64,000 nt of DNA from assembly GCF_024138395.1 (NCBI RefSeq), contig NZ_JAMYDU010000007.1:1-64000 (forward strand). Direction: 5' to 3'. Every line of letters starts with the position of its first letter. The first letter of the stretch is position 1. Made by a program: the position numbers and the translations under genes. The notes below the pieces were generated by a model. It was not told where the DNA came from, made no database searches, and saw nothing but the letters and a program-made list of their open reading frames with translations. This document shows, in pieces, positions 8,852 through 17,302 of the stretch. Source of the DNA: Pseudomonas mandelii (GTDB lineage: Bacteria; Pseudomonadota; Gammaproteobacteria; Pseudomonadales; Pseudomonadaceae).

Positions 8852-11800
8852 ACAACTTCAACCTCACCGACTGGGCGCTGCGTCATCGCGCCATCGTCCT
8901 GTTCATGCTCCTCATTGTCGCGGTGGCCGGCGCCTTCAGCTTCACCAGGCTCGGTCAGCTCGAGGATCCGAACTTTTCCGTGCCCTCCATGACCGCCATG
9001 GTCATCTGGCCAGGCGCCACCGCCCAGCAGATGCAGGACCAGGTCCTCAACCGCATGGAGAAGAAATTCGAGCAGATCGACAACTTCGAGAAAGTGGTCA
9101 CCTACGCGCGGCAAGGCTACGCCGGCATGACGCTCACCGTGCGCGGAGGCACCTCTAAGGCTGACCAGCGCGAAGCCTGGTACCAGGCGCGCAAGAAACT
9201 CAACGACCTGAGCCTGGAAATGCCTGACGGCGTGATCGGCCCGATTCTGAACGACGAGTACGGCGACGTGTATGGCCTGATGTACGCCGTCAAGGGCGAC
9301 GGCATCGACCACGCCGAACTGTCGGACGCGGCCGAGGACATCAAGCGCCAGATGCTGAAGGTGCCGATGGTCAAGAAGATCGATCTCATCGGCAAGCAGG
9401 CCAAGCGTGTCTACGTCGAGTTCTCGCACGAACGCCTGGCAGCGCTGGGCATCACACCGCTGGCCATCGCCGACAGCCTCAAGAGCCAGAACGCCATGCT
9501 GCCCGCGGGCCAGATCGATACCCACGGCGACCGCGTCATGGTACGCGTGAGTGGCCAGTTCGCCAGCGAAGACGCCATCCGCAACGTGCCCATCGCAGCA
9601 GGCGGCCGGCTGATCAAGCTCGGCGACATTGCGACCGTTACCCGTGGCTTCGAGGATCCGCCAACCTACACGGTGCGCCACAACGGCCAGCCAGTGCTGA
9701 TGCTCGGCATCACGATGACCAGTGACGGCAACATCGTGGACCTTGGCAAGGCGATGGACACGGCAGTCGCCAAGATCCAGTCGGAGCTTCCACATGGCGT
9801 GGAGCTTGAGCTCGTGGCCGACCAGCCCACCACGGTGAAGGATGCAATCCTGGACTTCGGGCGCGCGTTGGCCGAGGCGCTGATCATCGTGATCGCGGTG
9901 AGCCTCGCCAGCCTGGGCTGGCGCGCCGGCCTCGTGGTCGCGACCACGGTGCCACTGGTGCTGGGCGGCGTGGCGCTGGTGATGCTGGCGATGGGCTGGA
10001 ACCTGGAGCGTATCTCGCTCGGCTCGCTGATTATCGCGTTGGGATTGCTGGTGGATGACGCCATCATCGCCATCGAGATGATGGTGGCGAAGATGGAAAC
10101 CGGCATGGATCGCGTGAAGGCGGCCGCCTTCTCCTATCAGTCCACCGCCATGCCGCGCCTGACCGGTGCGCTGATCACCGTGGTGGGCTTCCTGCCGATC
10201 GGCCTCTCGCAATCCACCACCGGCGAGTACGCGGGTGGCATTTTCTGGATCGTCGGCGCCGCGGTGCTGTTCTCGTGGATCTGTTCCGGCATCTTCACGC
10301 CGTACCTGGCGGTCAAGATGCTGCCCAACGATTTGGGCAAGCACCCGCACGGTGATCTGTACGATACGAAGTTCTACCGCACCCTGCGCCGCCTGATCGA
10401 CGCCGCCATCGAGCGCCGCTGGGTGGTCATCGGCGCGACGGTTGGCGCTCTGGTGCTTGCTCTGGCCTGTATCAAGCTGGTGCCGCAGCAATTCTTCCCC
10501 AACAGTTCGCGCCCTGAATTGGTCATTGATTTGCGAGTGAAGGAAGGCTCCTCGTTCGCCGCGACGACCGAGCAGGTCAAGCACATGGAGGAGATCCTGG
10601 CGAAGGACGAGGACGTGCGTTTCTATACCGCCTACACCGGCGCCGGTGCACCGCGCTTCTATCTTTCGCTCAACCCCGAACTGCCGAATCCGGGATTCGC
10701 TCAGTTCGTTGTGATGACCAAGGATCTGGATGCACGCGAGCGGGTACGTGAGCGGCTGGTGAACTCGGCCGACCAACAATTCCCGCAGACGTGGGTGCGC
10801 GTGACCCGGCTCGAGTTGGGGCCGCCGGTCGGCTACCCGGTGCAGTTTCGCGTCGTAGGCCCCGATACCCAGGTGGTGCGCCAAATTGCCCGCGACGTGG
10901 AGAAAGTGGTGGCATCCAACCCGAAAGTGCGCGACCTCCAGCTCGACTGGAACGACCCGGTGCGCACGCTGAAAGTAGAGCTTGATCAGGATAAGGCGAG
11001 CGCGCTTGGACTCACGCCGGCCGACGTATCGCTGGCGACCCAGACCGTGATGAACGGCGCAACCCTGTCGCAATTGCGTGAGCGCGAGGACCTGATCGAC
11101 ATTGTGGCCCGTGCCGTGCCTGAGGAGCGCTTGAGCCTCGACACACTCAAAGACATCAATCTCTACACGCGCCAGGGGACGGTGGTGCCACTGTCGCAAG
11201 TCGCACAAGTGCGCACTGAGCTGGAAGAGCCGGTGCTGTGGCGCCGCAACCGCGACATGGCGATCACGGTGCGTGCCGACGTGAAGGATGGCGAGCAAGG
11301 TGTATCGGTAACGCAGGAGATTCAGCCATTGCTTAAGGATATCGAAGCGAAGCTGCCGTCGGGCTACCGCATCGACGTGGGCGGCGCGGTGGAGGAAAGT
11401 GACAAAGCCAACAAGGCACTGCTGGCGGTGGCCCCGATGATGATGATCACCATCCTGCTGTTGCTCATGCTGCAACTGCAAAACTTCTCCCGCATGTGGA
11501 TGGTAGTGCTGACCGCACCGCTGGGTCTGATCGGTGTGGTGCCGGCACTGCTGGTGTTCCAGTCACCGTTGGGCTTCGTTGCGATCCTGGGCATTATCGC
11601 GCTGGGTGGCATGATCATGCGCAACGCAGTGATCCTGATCGATCAAGTGCAGATCGAGATCACCGAAGGGCGCGACCCGTGGAATGCTGTGCTGGATGCC
11701 GCCATTCACCGAGCTCGTCCGGTGATGCTGACGGCGCTGGCCACCGTGCTGGCAATGATCCCGCTGACACGCAGTGTGTTCTGGGGGCCGATGGCAATTG

Positions 11801-11943
11801 CAATCATGGGCGGCCTTACCGTGGCGACGCTACTGACGATCTTCTTCGTCCCGGCGTTATACGCCGCATGGTTCAAGGTGGGTCGCCAGACGGCTGCGGA
11901 CAGCCCGCAGGTACGGGAGGATGCCGCGCTCGCTTCTGAGTGA
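8848..11943 (+). CDS. RND multidrug efflux permease (HAE-1 type)
   Basis: A 1031-residue proton-driven inner-membrane transporter with 12 expected membrane helices and two large periplasmic loops (about 35-330 and 555-860). The proton-relay aspartate pair of helix 4 is visible in GLLVDDAIIAIEMM near residue 400, and the second-half counterpart region FVAILGIIALGGMIMRNAVIL is present. The lack of metal-binding patterns and the presence of a DD pair favour organic-compound export over heavy-metal export. The operon is a complete pump. Substrate range cannot be read from sequence; the adjacent aromatic monooxygenase hints at aromatic compounds. Confidence 0.93.
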   Translation: MNNFNLTDWALRHRAIVLFMLLIVAVAGAFSFTRLGQLEDPNFSVPSMTAMVIWPGATAQQMQDQVLNRMEKKFEQIDNFEKVVTYARQGYAGMTLTVRGGTSKADQREAWYQARKKLNDLSLEMPDGVIGPILNDEYGDVYGLMYAVKGDGIDHAELSDAAEDIKRQMLKVPMVKKIDLIGKQAKRVYVEFSHERLAALGITPLAIADSLKSQNAMLPAGQIDTHGDRVMVRVSGQFASEDAIRNVPIAAGGRLIKLGDIATVTRGFEDPPTYTVRHNGQPVLMLGITMTSDGNIVDLGKAMDTAVAKIQSELPHGVELELVADQPTTVKDAILDFGRALAEALIIVIAVSLASLGWRAGLVVATTVPLVLGGVALVMLAMGWNLERISLGSLIIALGLLVDDAIIAIEMMVAKMETGMDRVKAAAFSYQSTAMPRLTGALITVVGFLPIGLSQSTTGEYAGGIFWIVGAAVLFSWICSGIFTPYLAVKMLPNDLGKHPHGDLYDTKFYRTLRRLIDAAIERRWVVIGATVGALVLALACIKLVPQQFFPNSSRPELVIDLRVKEGSSFAATTEQVKHMEEILAKDEDVRFYTAYTGAGAPRFYLSLNPELPNPGFAQFVVMTKDLDARERVRERLVNSADQQFPQTWVRVTRLELGPPVGYPVQFRVVGPDTQVVRQIARDVEKVVASNPKVRDLQLDWNDPVRTLKVELDQDKASALGLTPADVSLATQTVMNGATLSQLREREDLIDIVARAVPEERLSLDTLKDINLYTRQGTVVPLSQVAQVRTELEEPVLWRRNRDMAITVRADVKDGEQGVSVTQEIQPLLKDIEAKLPSGYRIDVGGAVEESDKANKALLAVAPMMMITILLLLMLQLQNFSRMWMVVLTAPLGLIGVVPALLVFQSPLGFVAILGIIALGGMIMRNAVILIDQVQIEITEGRDPWNAVLDAAIHRARPVMLTALATVLAMIPLTRSVFWGPMAIAIMGGLTVATLLTIFFVPALYAAWFKVGRQTAADSPQVREDAALASE

Positions 11944-12036
11944 ATGAGTGCAATGACACTGTATTTGCGACCTCACCGCTATTAGAAAAAGTCGCGCCTG
12001 AAAACAACCGGGATCAGCCGCGAAGTTCTGCGACAT

Positions 12037-12062
12037 AAACGCCGCTCAGTGAGCGGCGTTTT
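12037..12062 (+). terminator. Rho-independent terminator after the RND operon
   Basis: A perfect stem pairs AAACGCCGCTCA with TGAGCGGCGTTT around a very short loop and is followed by T residues. It lies 94 bases after the permease stop and is the probable end of the efflux operon. Confidence 0.8.
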
Positions 12063-12179
12063 GGCGTTTTCTTGAACCGAAATGCAGACAGTCTGCTTGC
12101 GCTAGCCGCGCAAGTTTGCCATTGGACTTCAAAGATGAGCGTCGCGATCTGCCCCGTATAGCAGCAAAGTTGCTTAATC

Positions 12180-12235
12180 CGTCGAAAACTACTAGCAGCG
12201 CTGCTTGCAGCAATATCAGTTCTGCTAATACTCTT
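12180..12235. promoter_or_regulatory. Operator-like site upstream of the S24 repressor
   Basis: The stretch from CGTCGAAAACTACTAGCAGCGCTG onward contains a half-palindromic AGCAGCGCTGCT core and a second loosely similar copy, CAGTTCTGCTAATA. Almost the same sequence recurs downstream of the repressor gene at 13097-13150. This is the arrangement expected for autoregulation by the adjacent repressor. Confidence 0.6.
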
Positions 12236-12241
12236 GTCGCC

Positions 12242-13033
12242 ATGAAAACACGCCGCCCCCTTACCCCTGAAGAAGTCGCCGAAAGCACCAGGCTCAAGGC
12301 TATTTACGACCAGCGAAAGTCTGCTGCCAAAGCGGCTGGATCAAATCTCACTCAAGCGAATGTGGCTGAGGCTTGCGGATGGTCTGGCCAAAGCGCCTTC
12401 AGTCAGTACGCGACCGGCAAGGTGCCACTGAACGTCGAGGCACTTCTGAAACTGGCAAAAGCCTTGCGCTTTGATGCCAGTGAAGTGAGCCCACGCCTGA
12501 TGTCGACCGTTGCCAGTGTCCAGCCTTCCGAGCGCATCCAGCCAAGCGTATTGATGTCGGATATCCAGACGTGGGATGACGACACGCCCCTGGATGACGA
12601 TGAGGTCTACGTTCCTTTCTTGCGCGAAGTGGAACTGGCAGCCGGATCAGGCCGTTTCGTGATTGAGGAAAGTGACAGCGCCCGCCTTCGCTTTTTCAAG
12701 AAAGACCTTCGCCATAACGGCGTTCAGTTCAGCAACGCCAAGTGCGTGGTGGTCAGCGGCAACAGCATGTTGCCAGTGCTTCGTGATGGCGCAACCGTCG
12801 GCATCAACGTCGGCAAGAGCTCACTGGGCGATATCGTTGACGGCGATATGTACGCCATCAACCACAGCGGTCAGCTACGGGTGAAACAGGTTTATCGCCT
12901 GCCGACGGGCATCCGCCTGCGCAGCTTCAACCGCGACGAGCATCCGGATGAGGACTACACCTTTGCCGAGATCCAGGAGCAGCAGATCGTGATCCTCGGC
13001 CATGTGTTCTGGTGGGGGATGTTTGCCCGCTGA
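12242..13033 (+). CDS. Phage-type repressor, XRE DNA-binding domain plus S24 (LexA-like) autoprotease
   Basis: A 263-residue repressor of the lambda CI/PrtR class. The start at 12242 gives MKTRRPLTPEEVAES and a helix-turn-helix over about residues 20-85 (ANVAEACGWSGQSAFSQYATG). The C-terminal S24 domain has the cleavage dipeptide in ELAAGSGRF, the catalytic serine in VSGNSMLPVLRDG, and the catalytic lysine in QLRVKQVY. It should therefore cleave itself when RecA filaments form after DNA damage. No other phage or tailocin genes lie alongside, so it may be the remnant of a prophage control switch or a recruited SOS-linked regulator. Confidence 0.92.
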   Translation: MKTRRPLTPEEVAESTRLKAIYDQRKSAAKAAGSNLTQANVAEACGWSGQSAFSQYATGKVPLNVEALLKLAKALRFDASEVSPRLMSTVASVQPSERIQPSVLMSDIQTWDDDTPLDDDEVYVPFLREVELAAGSGRFVIEESDSARLRFFKKDLRHNGVQFSNAKCVVVSGNSMLPVLRDGATVGINVGKSSLGDIVDGDMYAINHSGQLRVKQVYRLPTGIRLRSFNRDEHPDEDYTFAEIQEQQIVILGHVFWWGMFAR

Positions 13034-13040
13034 TTGAGTC

Positions 13041-13092
13041 AAACCGAAGACCGGTTTTTTACCAATGAAGCCCGCCTGCGCGGGCTTTCTTA
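13041..13092 (+). terminator. Two consecutive terminators after the repressor
   Basis: The first stem-loop is AACCG-AAGAC-CGGTT followed by TTTT, ending at 13060. The second pairs AAGCCCGC with GCGGGCTTT and is followed by CTT. Both begin within 40 bases of the repressor stop codon. Confidence 0.75.
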
Positions 13093-13096
13093 TGCC

Positions 13097-13150
13097 CGTC
13101 GAAAATATTATTAGCAGCGCTGTTTACTTCTAATAGCAGCACTGCTACTT
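13097..13150. promoter_or_regulatory. Second operator-like site, downstream of the repressor and upstream of the PL7 lyase
   Basis: CCGTCGAAAATATTATTAGCAGCGCTG repeats the site upstream of the repressor with few changes. It is followed by TAATAGCAGCACTGCTAC, which contains a second AGCAG(C)nCTGCT palindrome. It lies about 140-190 bases before the alginate lyase start and after two terminators, so it probably marks a separate promoter controlled by the repressor. Confidence 0.6.
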
Positions 13151-13291
13151 TTATTTGCAAGCCAAGACAACACCGGCCCGGCAGCGAAAGCATCACTTCT
13201 GCCCATTCATCGAGTGGGCAGTGGGATGTAGGCCTACATCAAAGTGCAAGGCTCAACGGAGCAAAAGGTGACATCCAATGAACTGAGGTAA

Positions 13292-13972
13292 ATGACCATG
13301 ACTGTAGACATCAGCAACTACACAATCGCTACACCGCTTCCTATCTCCGAGACCAATCCCATCGCACTTGAGCTCATCGGCTGGCGGGCATTGCTCGAAT
13401 GTCCGCAAGTTGTTTCGATGCTTCCAGATGGCTCGCTGCAAATGACGGCGCCGACGCTCGGCGCTTCGAGCAAAAGCACGCACCGGACTCGCTGCGAGTG
13501 GAAAGAACCGGGTTATTGGCTGTTCGCCAGTGCTGCCGACCACTGGAACCGACAAGAAATGCGGCTGATGAAAGTCAACTCGCTGCAGAAGGTCGTGATC
13601 GGCCAGATTCATGTAAAAGGTTCAGAGCGACCACCGGTAAAAGTATTTTGGAACAAAGGCCGAATCACCATGGGGTTCCGCTCGAGTTATCTTCAAGAAG
13701 ACCCGGTGAACTCCACGGTTCTTGAAAACGTGCCGCTTGGAGCACTTTTCAAAATCAACATTCACGCCAATTCGAATGGCGCGGTCTCCGTTTCGGCGAG
13801 CTGTAACGGCGTCAAATCGACCTCCGCAATCATGCGCCTCGACAACACCTGGGACACGAAAACGCTGGCCTTCCACGGCGGCGTGTACAACCAGATCGAT
13901 TACTCCGACACCACCGACCCCGAAGACGGTTCGGTCTGCATCATCAGCGACCTTTCCATCACCCACGCTTGA
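13292..13972 (+). CDS. Polysaccharide lyase family 7 (alginate lyase)
   Basis: A 226-residue beta-jelly-roll lyase that cleaves uronate polysaccharides such as alginate by beta-elimination. The three family signatures are present: RTRCEW (residues 65-70, matching the usual R-x-E-x-R region), QIH at 105-107, and FHGGVYNQ at 195-202 (equivalent to YFKAGVYNQ). Q105, H107 and Y199 are the expected active-site residues. No signal peptide is visible, as in the similar-sized PL7 protein PA1167 of P. aeruginosa, so how it reaches its substrate is unclear. A good ribosome site (TGAGGTAA) precedes the ATG. Confidence 0.85.
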   Translation: MTMTVDISNYTIATPLPISETNPIALELIGWRALLECPQVVSMLPDGSLQMTAPTLGASSKSTHRTRCEWKEPGYWLFASAADHWNRQEMRLMKVNSLQKVVIGQIHVKGSERPPVKVFWNKGRITMGFRSSYLQEDPVNSTVLENVPLGALFKINIHANSNGAVSVSASCNGVKSTSAIMRLDNTWDTKTLAFHGGVYNQIDYSDTTDPEDGSVCIISDLSITHA

Positions 13973-14008
13973 TATCGCGCTTGTACGGCCAGAGCAAATC
14001 GGACCTGC

Positions 14009-14056
14009 AGGAGCCAGGCGTGCCGGCGAAGGCGTCCTTAAGTGCGCCTTCGCCGG
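14009..14056. repeat. REP-like palindrome, second copy of the window-edge element
   Basis: GCCGGCGAAGGCG pairs with CGCCTTCGCCGGC across CTTAAG. It matches positions 1-50 read in the opposite direction, apart from one loop base. Confidence 0.75.
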
Positions 14057-14163
14057 CCTCAGAATGGTGAGTGTTCCAGACCGTGTTGCATGCTGGTTAG
14101 ACCGCCTGATAGATCGCCCTGAAACCATTGTCTAAGCTTAAGCTTCAGCATGAGGGCTCAGCC

Positions 14164-14847
14164 ATGTGCGGACGACTTTCGCAATATCGAGGTGTTCACG
14201 AGTTTGTGGCGGCGCTGAGCATGCCCAACGCGTTGGTCAACAATGCTGGCGATCAGCCGCTCGAGCTCTACAACGCCGCGCCGTCGACTCAGCTCCTCCT
14301 CTTCCACGAAGAAAGCGGCGTGCTGCATGCCGACAGGGTTCGTTGGGGCTGGCGACCGCAGTGGGCCAAGGGTGACGCGACACCGATCAACGCCAGGGTT
14401 GAGAAAGTTGCCCACGACCCGTTCTTCAAGGAGATATGGCCGCACCGGGTAATTATTGCTATCGACAACTGGTTTGAATGGGTTTACGAGGGCGGCCCGA
14501 AGAAACAGCCTTACCTGATCCGTCGCAAGGATCGCGAGCCGATCCTGTGCGCCGCCATTGGTCAGTATCCACGGTACGAAAAGGAGCCGGACGAGCACGA
14601 CGGCTTCGTGATCATCACCGCGGACAGTCAGGGCGGCATGGTGGATATTCACGACCGGCGGCCGGTGACGCTCAATCCCGAACGGGCCCGGGAATGGCTT
14701 GATCCGGCCACGCCAAAAGAACGCGCCGAACAGCTAGTGCGACTCGAGGGTGAGCCTGTTGAGGCGTTCGAATGGTTCAAGGTCGACCAGGCTATCGGCA
14801 ATGTACACAATCAAGGTTCGCACCTGATCCTGCCGATCAGTGATTAA
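14164..14847 (+). CDS. SRAP domain protein (YedK/HMCES), abasic-site DNA-protein crosslink sensor
   Basis: A 227-residue protein that shields abasic sites in single-stranded DNA by forming a thiazolidine crosslink through its N-terminal cysteine. The chosen start gives MCGRLSQY, placing the catalytic Cys at position 2 after methionine removal; the longer open frame from 14128 would hide it. Other conserved residues are the Asn of PINARVE, the Glu of NWFEW and the His of DIHDRRPVTL. Its position near a LexA-like repressor is suggestive of DNA damage, but the genes have separate leaders. Confidence 0.93.
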   Translation: MCGRLSQYRGVHEFVAALSMPNALVNNAGDQPLELYNAAPSTQLLLFHEESGVLHADRVRWGWRPQWAKGDATPINARVEKVAHDPFFKEIWPHRVIIAIDNWFEWVYEGGPKKQPYLIRRKDREPILCAAIGQYPRYEKEPDEHDGFVIITADSQGGMVDIHDRRPVTLNPERAREWLDPATPKERAEQLVRLEGEPVEAFEWFKVDQAIGNVHNQGSHLILPISD

Positions 14848-14880
14848 CTTTCCCGACGCAGGCGTGGCACGTCGCCTCCC

Positions 14881-15717
14881 CTACCAGCGGCTTTTCAAAA
14901 CCCCTTTGAGGAAAATATCCCGGCGTTCCAGCCGACCGATGTTGTGGTGCTTGCAGATCTGATAGACCCGGTAAAAAAGTTGCCGATTGACCTGCGGGTA
15001 ATCCGCCAGTGCTCGTTCGACCAGTGCGTCGTAGTTTGATTCGGTGATGTACCGATAGATCTCATGGAAGTAGAAATGGCCCATCTGGAAGCCCAGGGTT
15101 TCGCTGAAAAAGGTTGTGGGGATGGAGAAACTGTTCTCCAGATCGACCGCCAGCGCTACGCCCTGCCCCTCTTTAGGCAGCATAATATTTGCGGCCCACA
15201 GGTCCATGTGCGCAATGCCCTTGGCGTTCAGCGATGAGAGCAGCTCAAAAGTGGTTTCGATGAATTGCTCAACCGCCTGCGGGTTAGCCCTGATCCAGGA
15301 CAAGCCGTCGACATGATTACTCAACCACTGGGTGATGAGAAAGAAGTGGTCCAGCAGCCCCAGGCTGGAGCGGCTATAACCGAAACCCACCAAGCCGGCC
15401 ACTCTGGCACCGCGCCCATGCGCTTCGATGGTATTGATGAGTTCTTCAATAGCCCAGTCGTACATCCCGTTACTCTTGGGATTACCCAGTTCGATACGCA
15501 GTTTTTTCTTCAGCGAATCGAGCTGCTCAGTCTTGGCGAACATCGAGCTCTGTGGGTAATCAAGGGGAGCGCTGACCCGTTTTGTTACGTGCCGCTGCTC
15601 GATCAATCGCTCAATGGCAAGTCGAGCCTGGACCGGCAATTGCGTCTTGAAATGCAGAGTGGCACGACGGTGTTTCAGTGTATGGGGAAACTCCTGGGCC
15701 CAATCTTTTTGCCGCAT
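14881..15717 (-). CDS. Protein-kinase-fold protein, YrbL/LPS-kinase-like
   Basis: A 278-residue cytosolic kinase-like protein. The catalytic loop HMDLWAANI gives H170, D172 and N177, and AVDLEN (D192) stands where the DFG metal-binding motif lies. A long helical C-terminal region follows. The start ATG at 15717 has GAGGAA upstream; a GTG six bases earlier would be too close to it. It resembles the YrbL/lipopolysaccharide-core kinase group more than aminoglycoside kinases, but its substrate is unknown. No LPS genes are adjacent. Confidence 0.7.
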   Translation of the reverse strand: MRQKDWAQEFPHTLKHRRATLHFKTQLPVQARLAIERLIEQRHVTKRVSAPLDYPQSSMFAKTEQLDSLKKKLRIELGNPKSNGMYDWAIEELINTIEAHGRGARVAGLVGFGYSRSSLGLLDHFFLITQWLSNHVDGLSWIRANPQAVEQFIETTFELLSSLNAKGIAHMDLWAANIMLPKEGQGVALAVDLENSFSIPTTFFSETLGFQMGHFYFHEIYRYITESNYDALVERALADYPQVNRQLFYRVYQICKHHNIGRLERRDIFLKGVLKSRW

Positions 15718-16085
15718 CACCACGATTTCCTCTGATCTAAAAAGACCTTTTTATAAATGTAACAAATTCACATACATTTCACATTTCTCCTACATGTTTT
15801 TCATCTTTATGGCTTAACGGACAAGCCGGCTGAGACTCCTCCACCCTCATGACGAGTGGGGATCAAACATTCTGAACCCTGTTTTGCGCGGCGTAGCGCA
15901 GGCTCATTAACCGGTGCTCGTCAGGATTAAAGTCCATAAATCTGACTCGCGCTCGCCTGGCTTGATCTGGAACTATTCCGTCCGGAATGCGGTTTCAGGG
16001 GTCAGGCGAGTTTTTCTGTAAGCAACTGTTGATGCATGGGGCAAGGCGCGCTTTTCATTGGATCCCATGCACGTTCTGCGACAGC
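15718..16085. other. Intergenic region with a structured, terminator-like element
   Basis: No convincing gene is seen here. The part at 15735-15815 is AT-rich and may hold promoters. On the + strand CTCGCCTG (15952-15959) pairs with CAGGCGAG (16003-16010), followed by TTTTT, and encloses a small hairpin ATTCC-GTCC-GGAAT. This looks like the end of a short + strand transcript, although both flanking genes are on the - strand. Confidence 0.4.
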
Positions 16086-16340
16086 TCAGTCCGGCTCGAC
16101 GAGCAGGTCTTTGTCCTCCGCGCCAAGCGCCGGATCCTGATCTTCCAATTTGTCGGTTTCACGCTTCTTTTTCAGTCGGGCTCGAGCACGCTCGATGTCA
16201 TAAGTCTTTCCATCTGCCAAGGCATCCAGGGTTGTTGAAATTCGATAGAAACCACCACACGGCTCGCAATAAATACGCAAGCCGCCCCCGAACGAAAGAT
16301 CTTCCAGCGCATTGGTGTTTCCACACAGCGGACAGTTCAT
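16086..16340 (-). CDS. Small zinc-ribbon protein
   Basis: An 84-residue protein with a zinc-binding knuckle pair: C3-x2-C6 and C25-x2-C28. A conserved-looking segment FYRISTTLDALADGKTYDIERARARL follows, then a charged tail. An AGGAGGT site lies seven bases upstream of the ATG, which rules in this start over the GTG two codons earlier. It is a paralogue of the protein at 16658-16963. Function is unknown; the fold suggests nucleic-acid or protein binding. Confidence 0.8.
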   Translation of the reverse strand: MNCPLCGNTNALEDLSFGGGLRIYCEPCGGFYRISTTLDALADGKTYDIERARARLKKKRETDKLEDQDPALGAEDKDLLVEPD

Positions 16341-16545
16341 AGCCACCTCCTGACTATTCAGCTACAGCCGCCTTCAGCCCGCCATAAACGCTGACAACCA
16401 GGATCGGTGTGGGTGACGAATAGCGGGGACATGTTGATATCGACATGGGCTATCCGTGGAGGTTGCTTGTTTTTTTCGTATCGCTGACCGGCGCTGGATG
16501 CGCTCTTTATGAAATATTGCTTTTGACCGCTCGACGACGCTGAGC

Positions 16546-16636
16546 CCCCGTAGGAGCTGCCGAAGGCTGCGATCTTTTGATCTTCAGCGGCTCCTGAAAG
16601 ATCAAAAGATCGCAGCCTTCGACAGCTCCTACGGGG
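16546..16636. repeat. Long palindrome of the GTAGGAGCTGCCGAAGG family
   Basis: CCCCGTAGGAGCTGCCGAAGG with the adjacent CTGCGATCTTTTGATCTT is mirrored at the right end by AAGATCAAAAGATCGCAG and CCTTCGACAGCTCCTACGGGG. Other copies are at 30752, 32318, 48407 and 63365. It occupies most of the gap between the two zinc-ribbon genes. Confidence 0.9.
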
Positions 16637-16657
16637 ACAGTGTCAGCCGGATGGAAT

Positions 16658-16963
16658 CTAATCCGATGTCAACGACTGCCTGGAGCGAACCGGCGCGATC
16701 ACCGACCGCTCATCAGTGTCGCGATGCAATAAGGAAACGTTGTAATCGTAGGTAGATATCAACGGTACCGGATCGTCATTACGCGACATCTCAAGCCATC
16801 GTCTTGTGCGTTCGATGTCAAAGTACTCGTTCCTGAATTTCATTTTCGCCACAAGGTTCGCAGAGACCCTGTAGCGTCCACATCCGGCCGAGCAAGCGAC
16901 CTCTGACCAGTCTTCAGCGGCATGACCCGTTTTGGCAGCAGCCTGACAAATTAAGCACTTCAT
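16658..16963 (-). CDS. Small zinc-ribbon protein, paralogue of 16086-16340
   Basis: A 101-residue protein with C3-x2-C6 and C24-x3-C28, the second pair one residue wider than in its neighbour. The segment YRVSANL...YFDIERTRRWLEMSR aligns with YRIST...TYDIERARARLKK of the 84-residue protein, so the two arose by duplication. A longer open frame exists, but GGAGA upstream of 16963 and the homologous start MKCLIC support this choice. The roughly 50-residue C-terminal extension has no recognisable motif. No function can be assigned. Confidence 0.75.
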   Translation of the reverse strand: MKCLICQAAAKTGHAAEDWSEVACSAGCGRYRVSANLVAKMKFRNEYFDIERTRRWLEMSRNDDPVPLISTYDYNVSLLHRDTDERSVIAPVRSRQSLTSD

Positions 16964-17107
16964 GTTCGATCTCCGTATCCATGAATTACCAACTGTAGAC
17001 GATCCCCAGCGCAAAACCCGATCATCCCGTCGCACCGACTGCAACGACCGCCTGGCCAGAATCGATCGTCGGAAAGTGAAGAGCCCAGCACAATGGCTGG
17101 GCTCCGG

Positions 17108-17302
17108 CTATCTTCTATTTTCGAGCATTTTGTCGGCGAGCGCTTTGGCCCTTTGGACCAGCAAATTCTGCCTGTCTTCGTGAGTGGCTTCTCCTACCAC
17201 CGGTGCCGTCAGATTGCTTTCGGCAATCAACGCAGCACAGAAGTATTGATCCCAAACAGCGCTTTGCTCCGACTCCTGTCTGTTCATTTGGTCGGCGATC
17301 AT
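17108..17302 (-). CDS. Small hypothetical helical protein
   Basis: A 64-residue protein beginning MIADQMNRQESEQS, predicted to be mostly helical, with no signal peptide. The start at 17302 has AAAAGGAG upstream; the longer open frame has none. I do not recognise the family. It sits among other very small genes and may have its own promoter in the 188-base divergent gap to 17491. Confidence 0.65.
   Translation of the reverse strand: MIADQMNRQESEQSAVWDQYFCAALIAESNLTAPVVGEATHEDRQNLLVQRAKALADKMLENRR

Noticed and set aside
8701..11481. 926-codon open frame opposite the RND permease
   Set aside because: It is the mirror of a GC-rich coding strand, rich in His, Arg and Gln without any domain, and the + strand frame encodes an unmistakable permease.
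12180..13972. Intact prophage
   Set aside because: Only a repressor and operator-like sites are seen. No integrase, structural or lysis genes and no attachment site were found.
15718..16015. RsmX/Y/Z-type regulatory RNA
   Set aside because: Several GGA triplets occur, but none is in the A-N-GGA context required, and they are not in serial hairpin loops.
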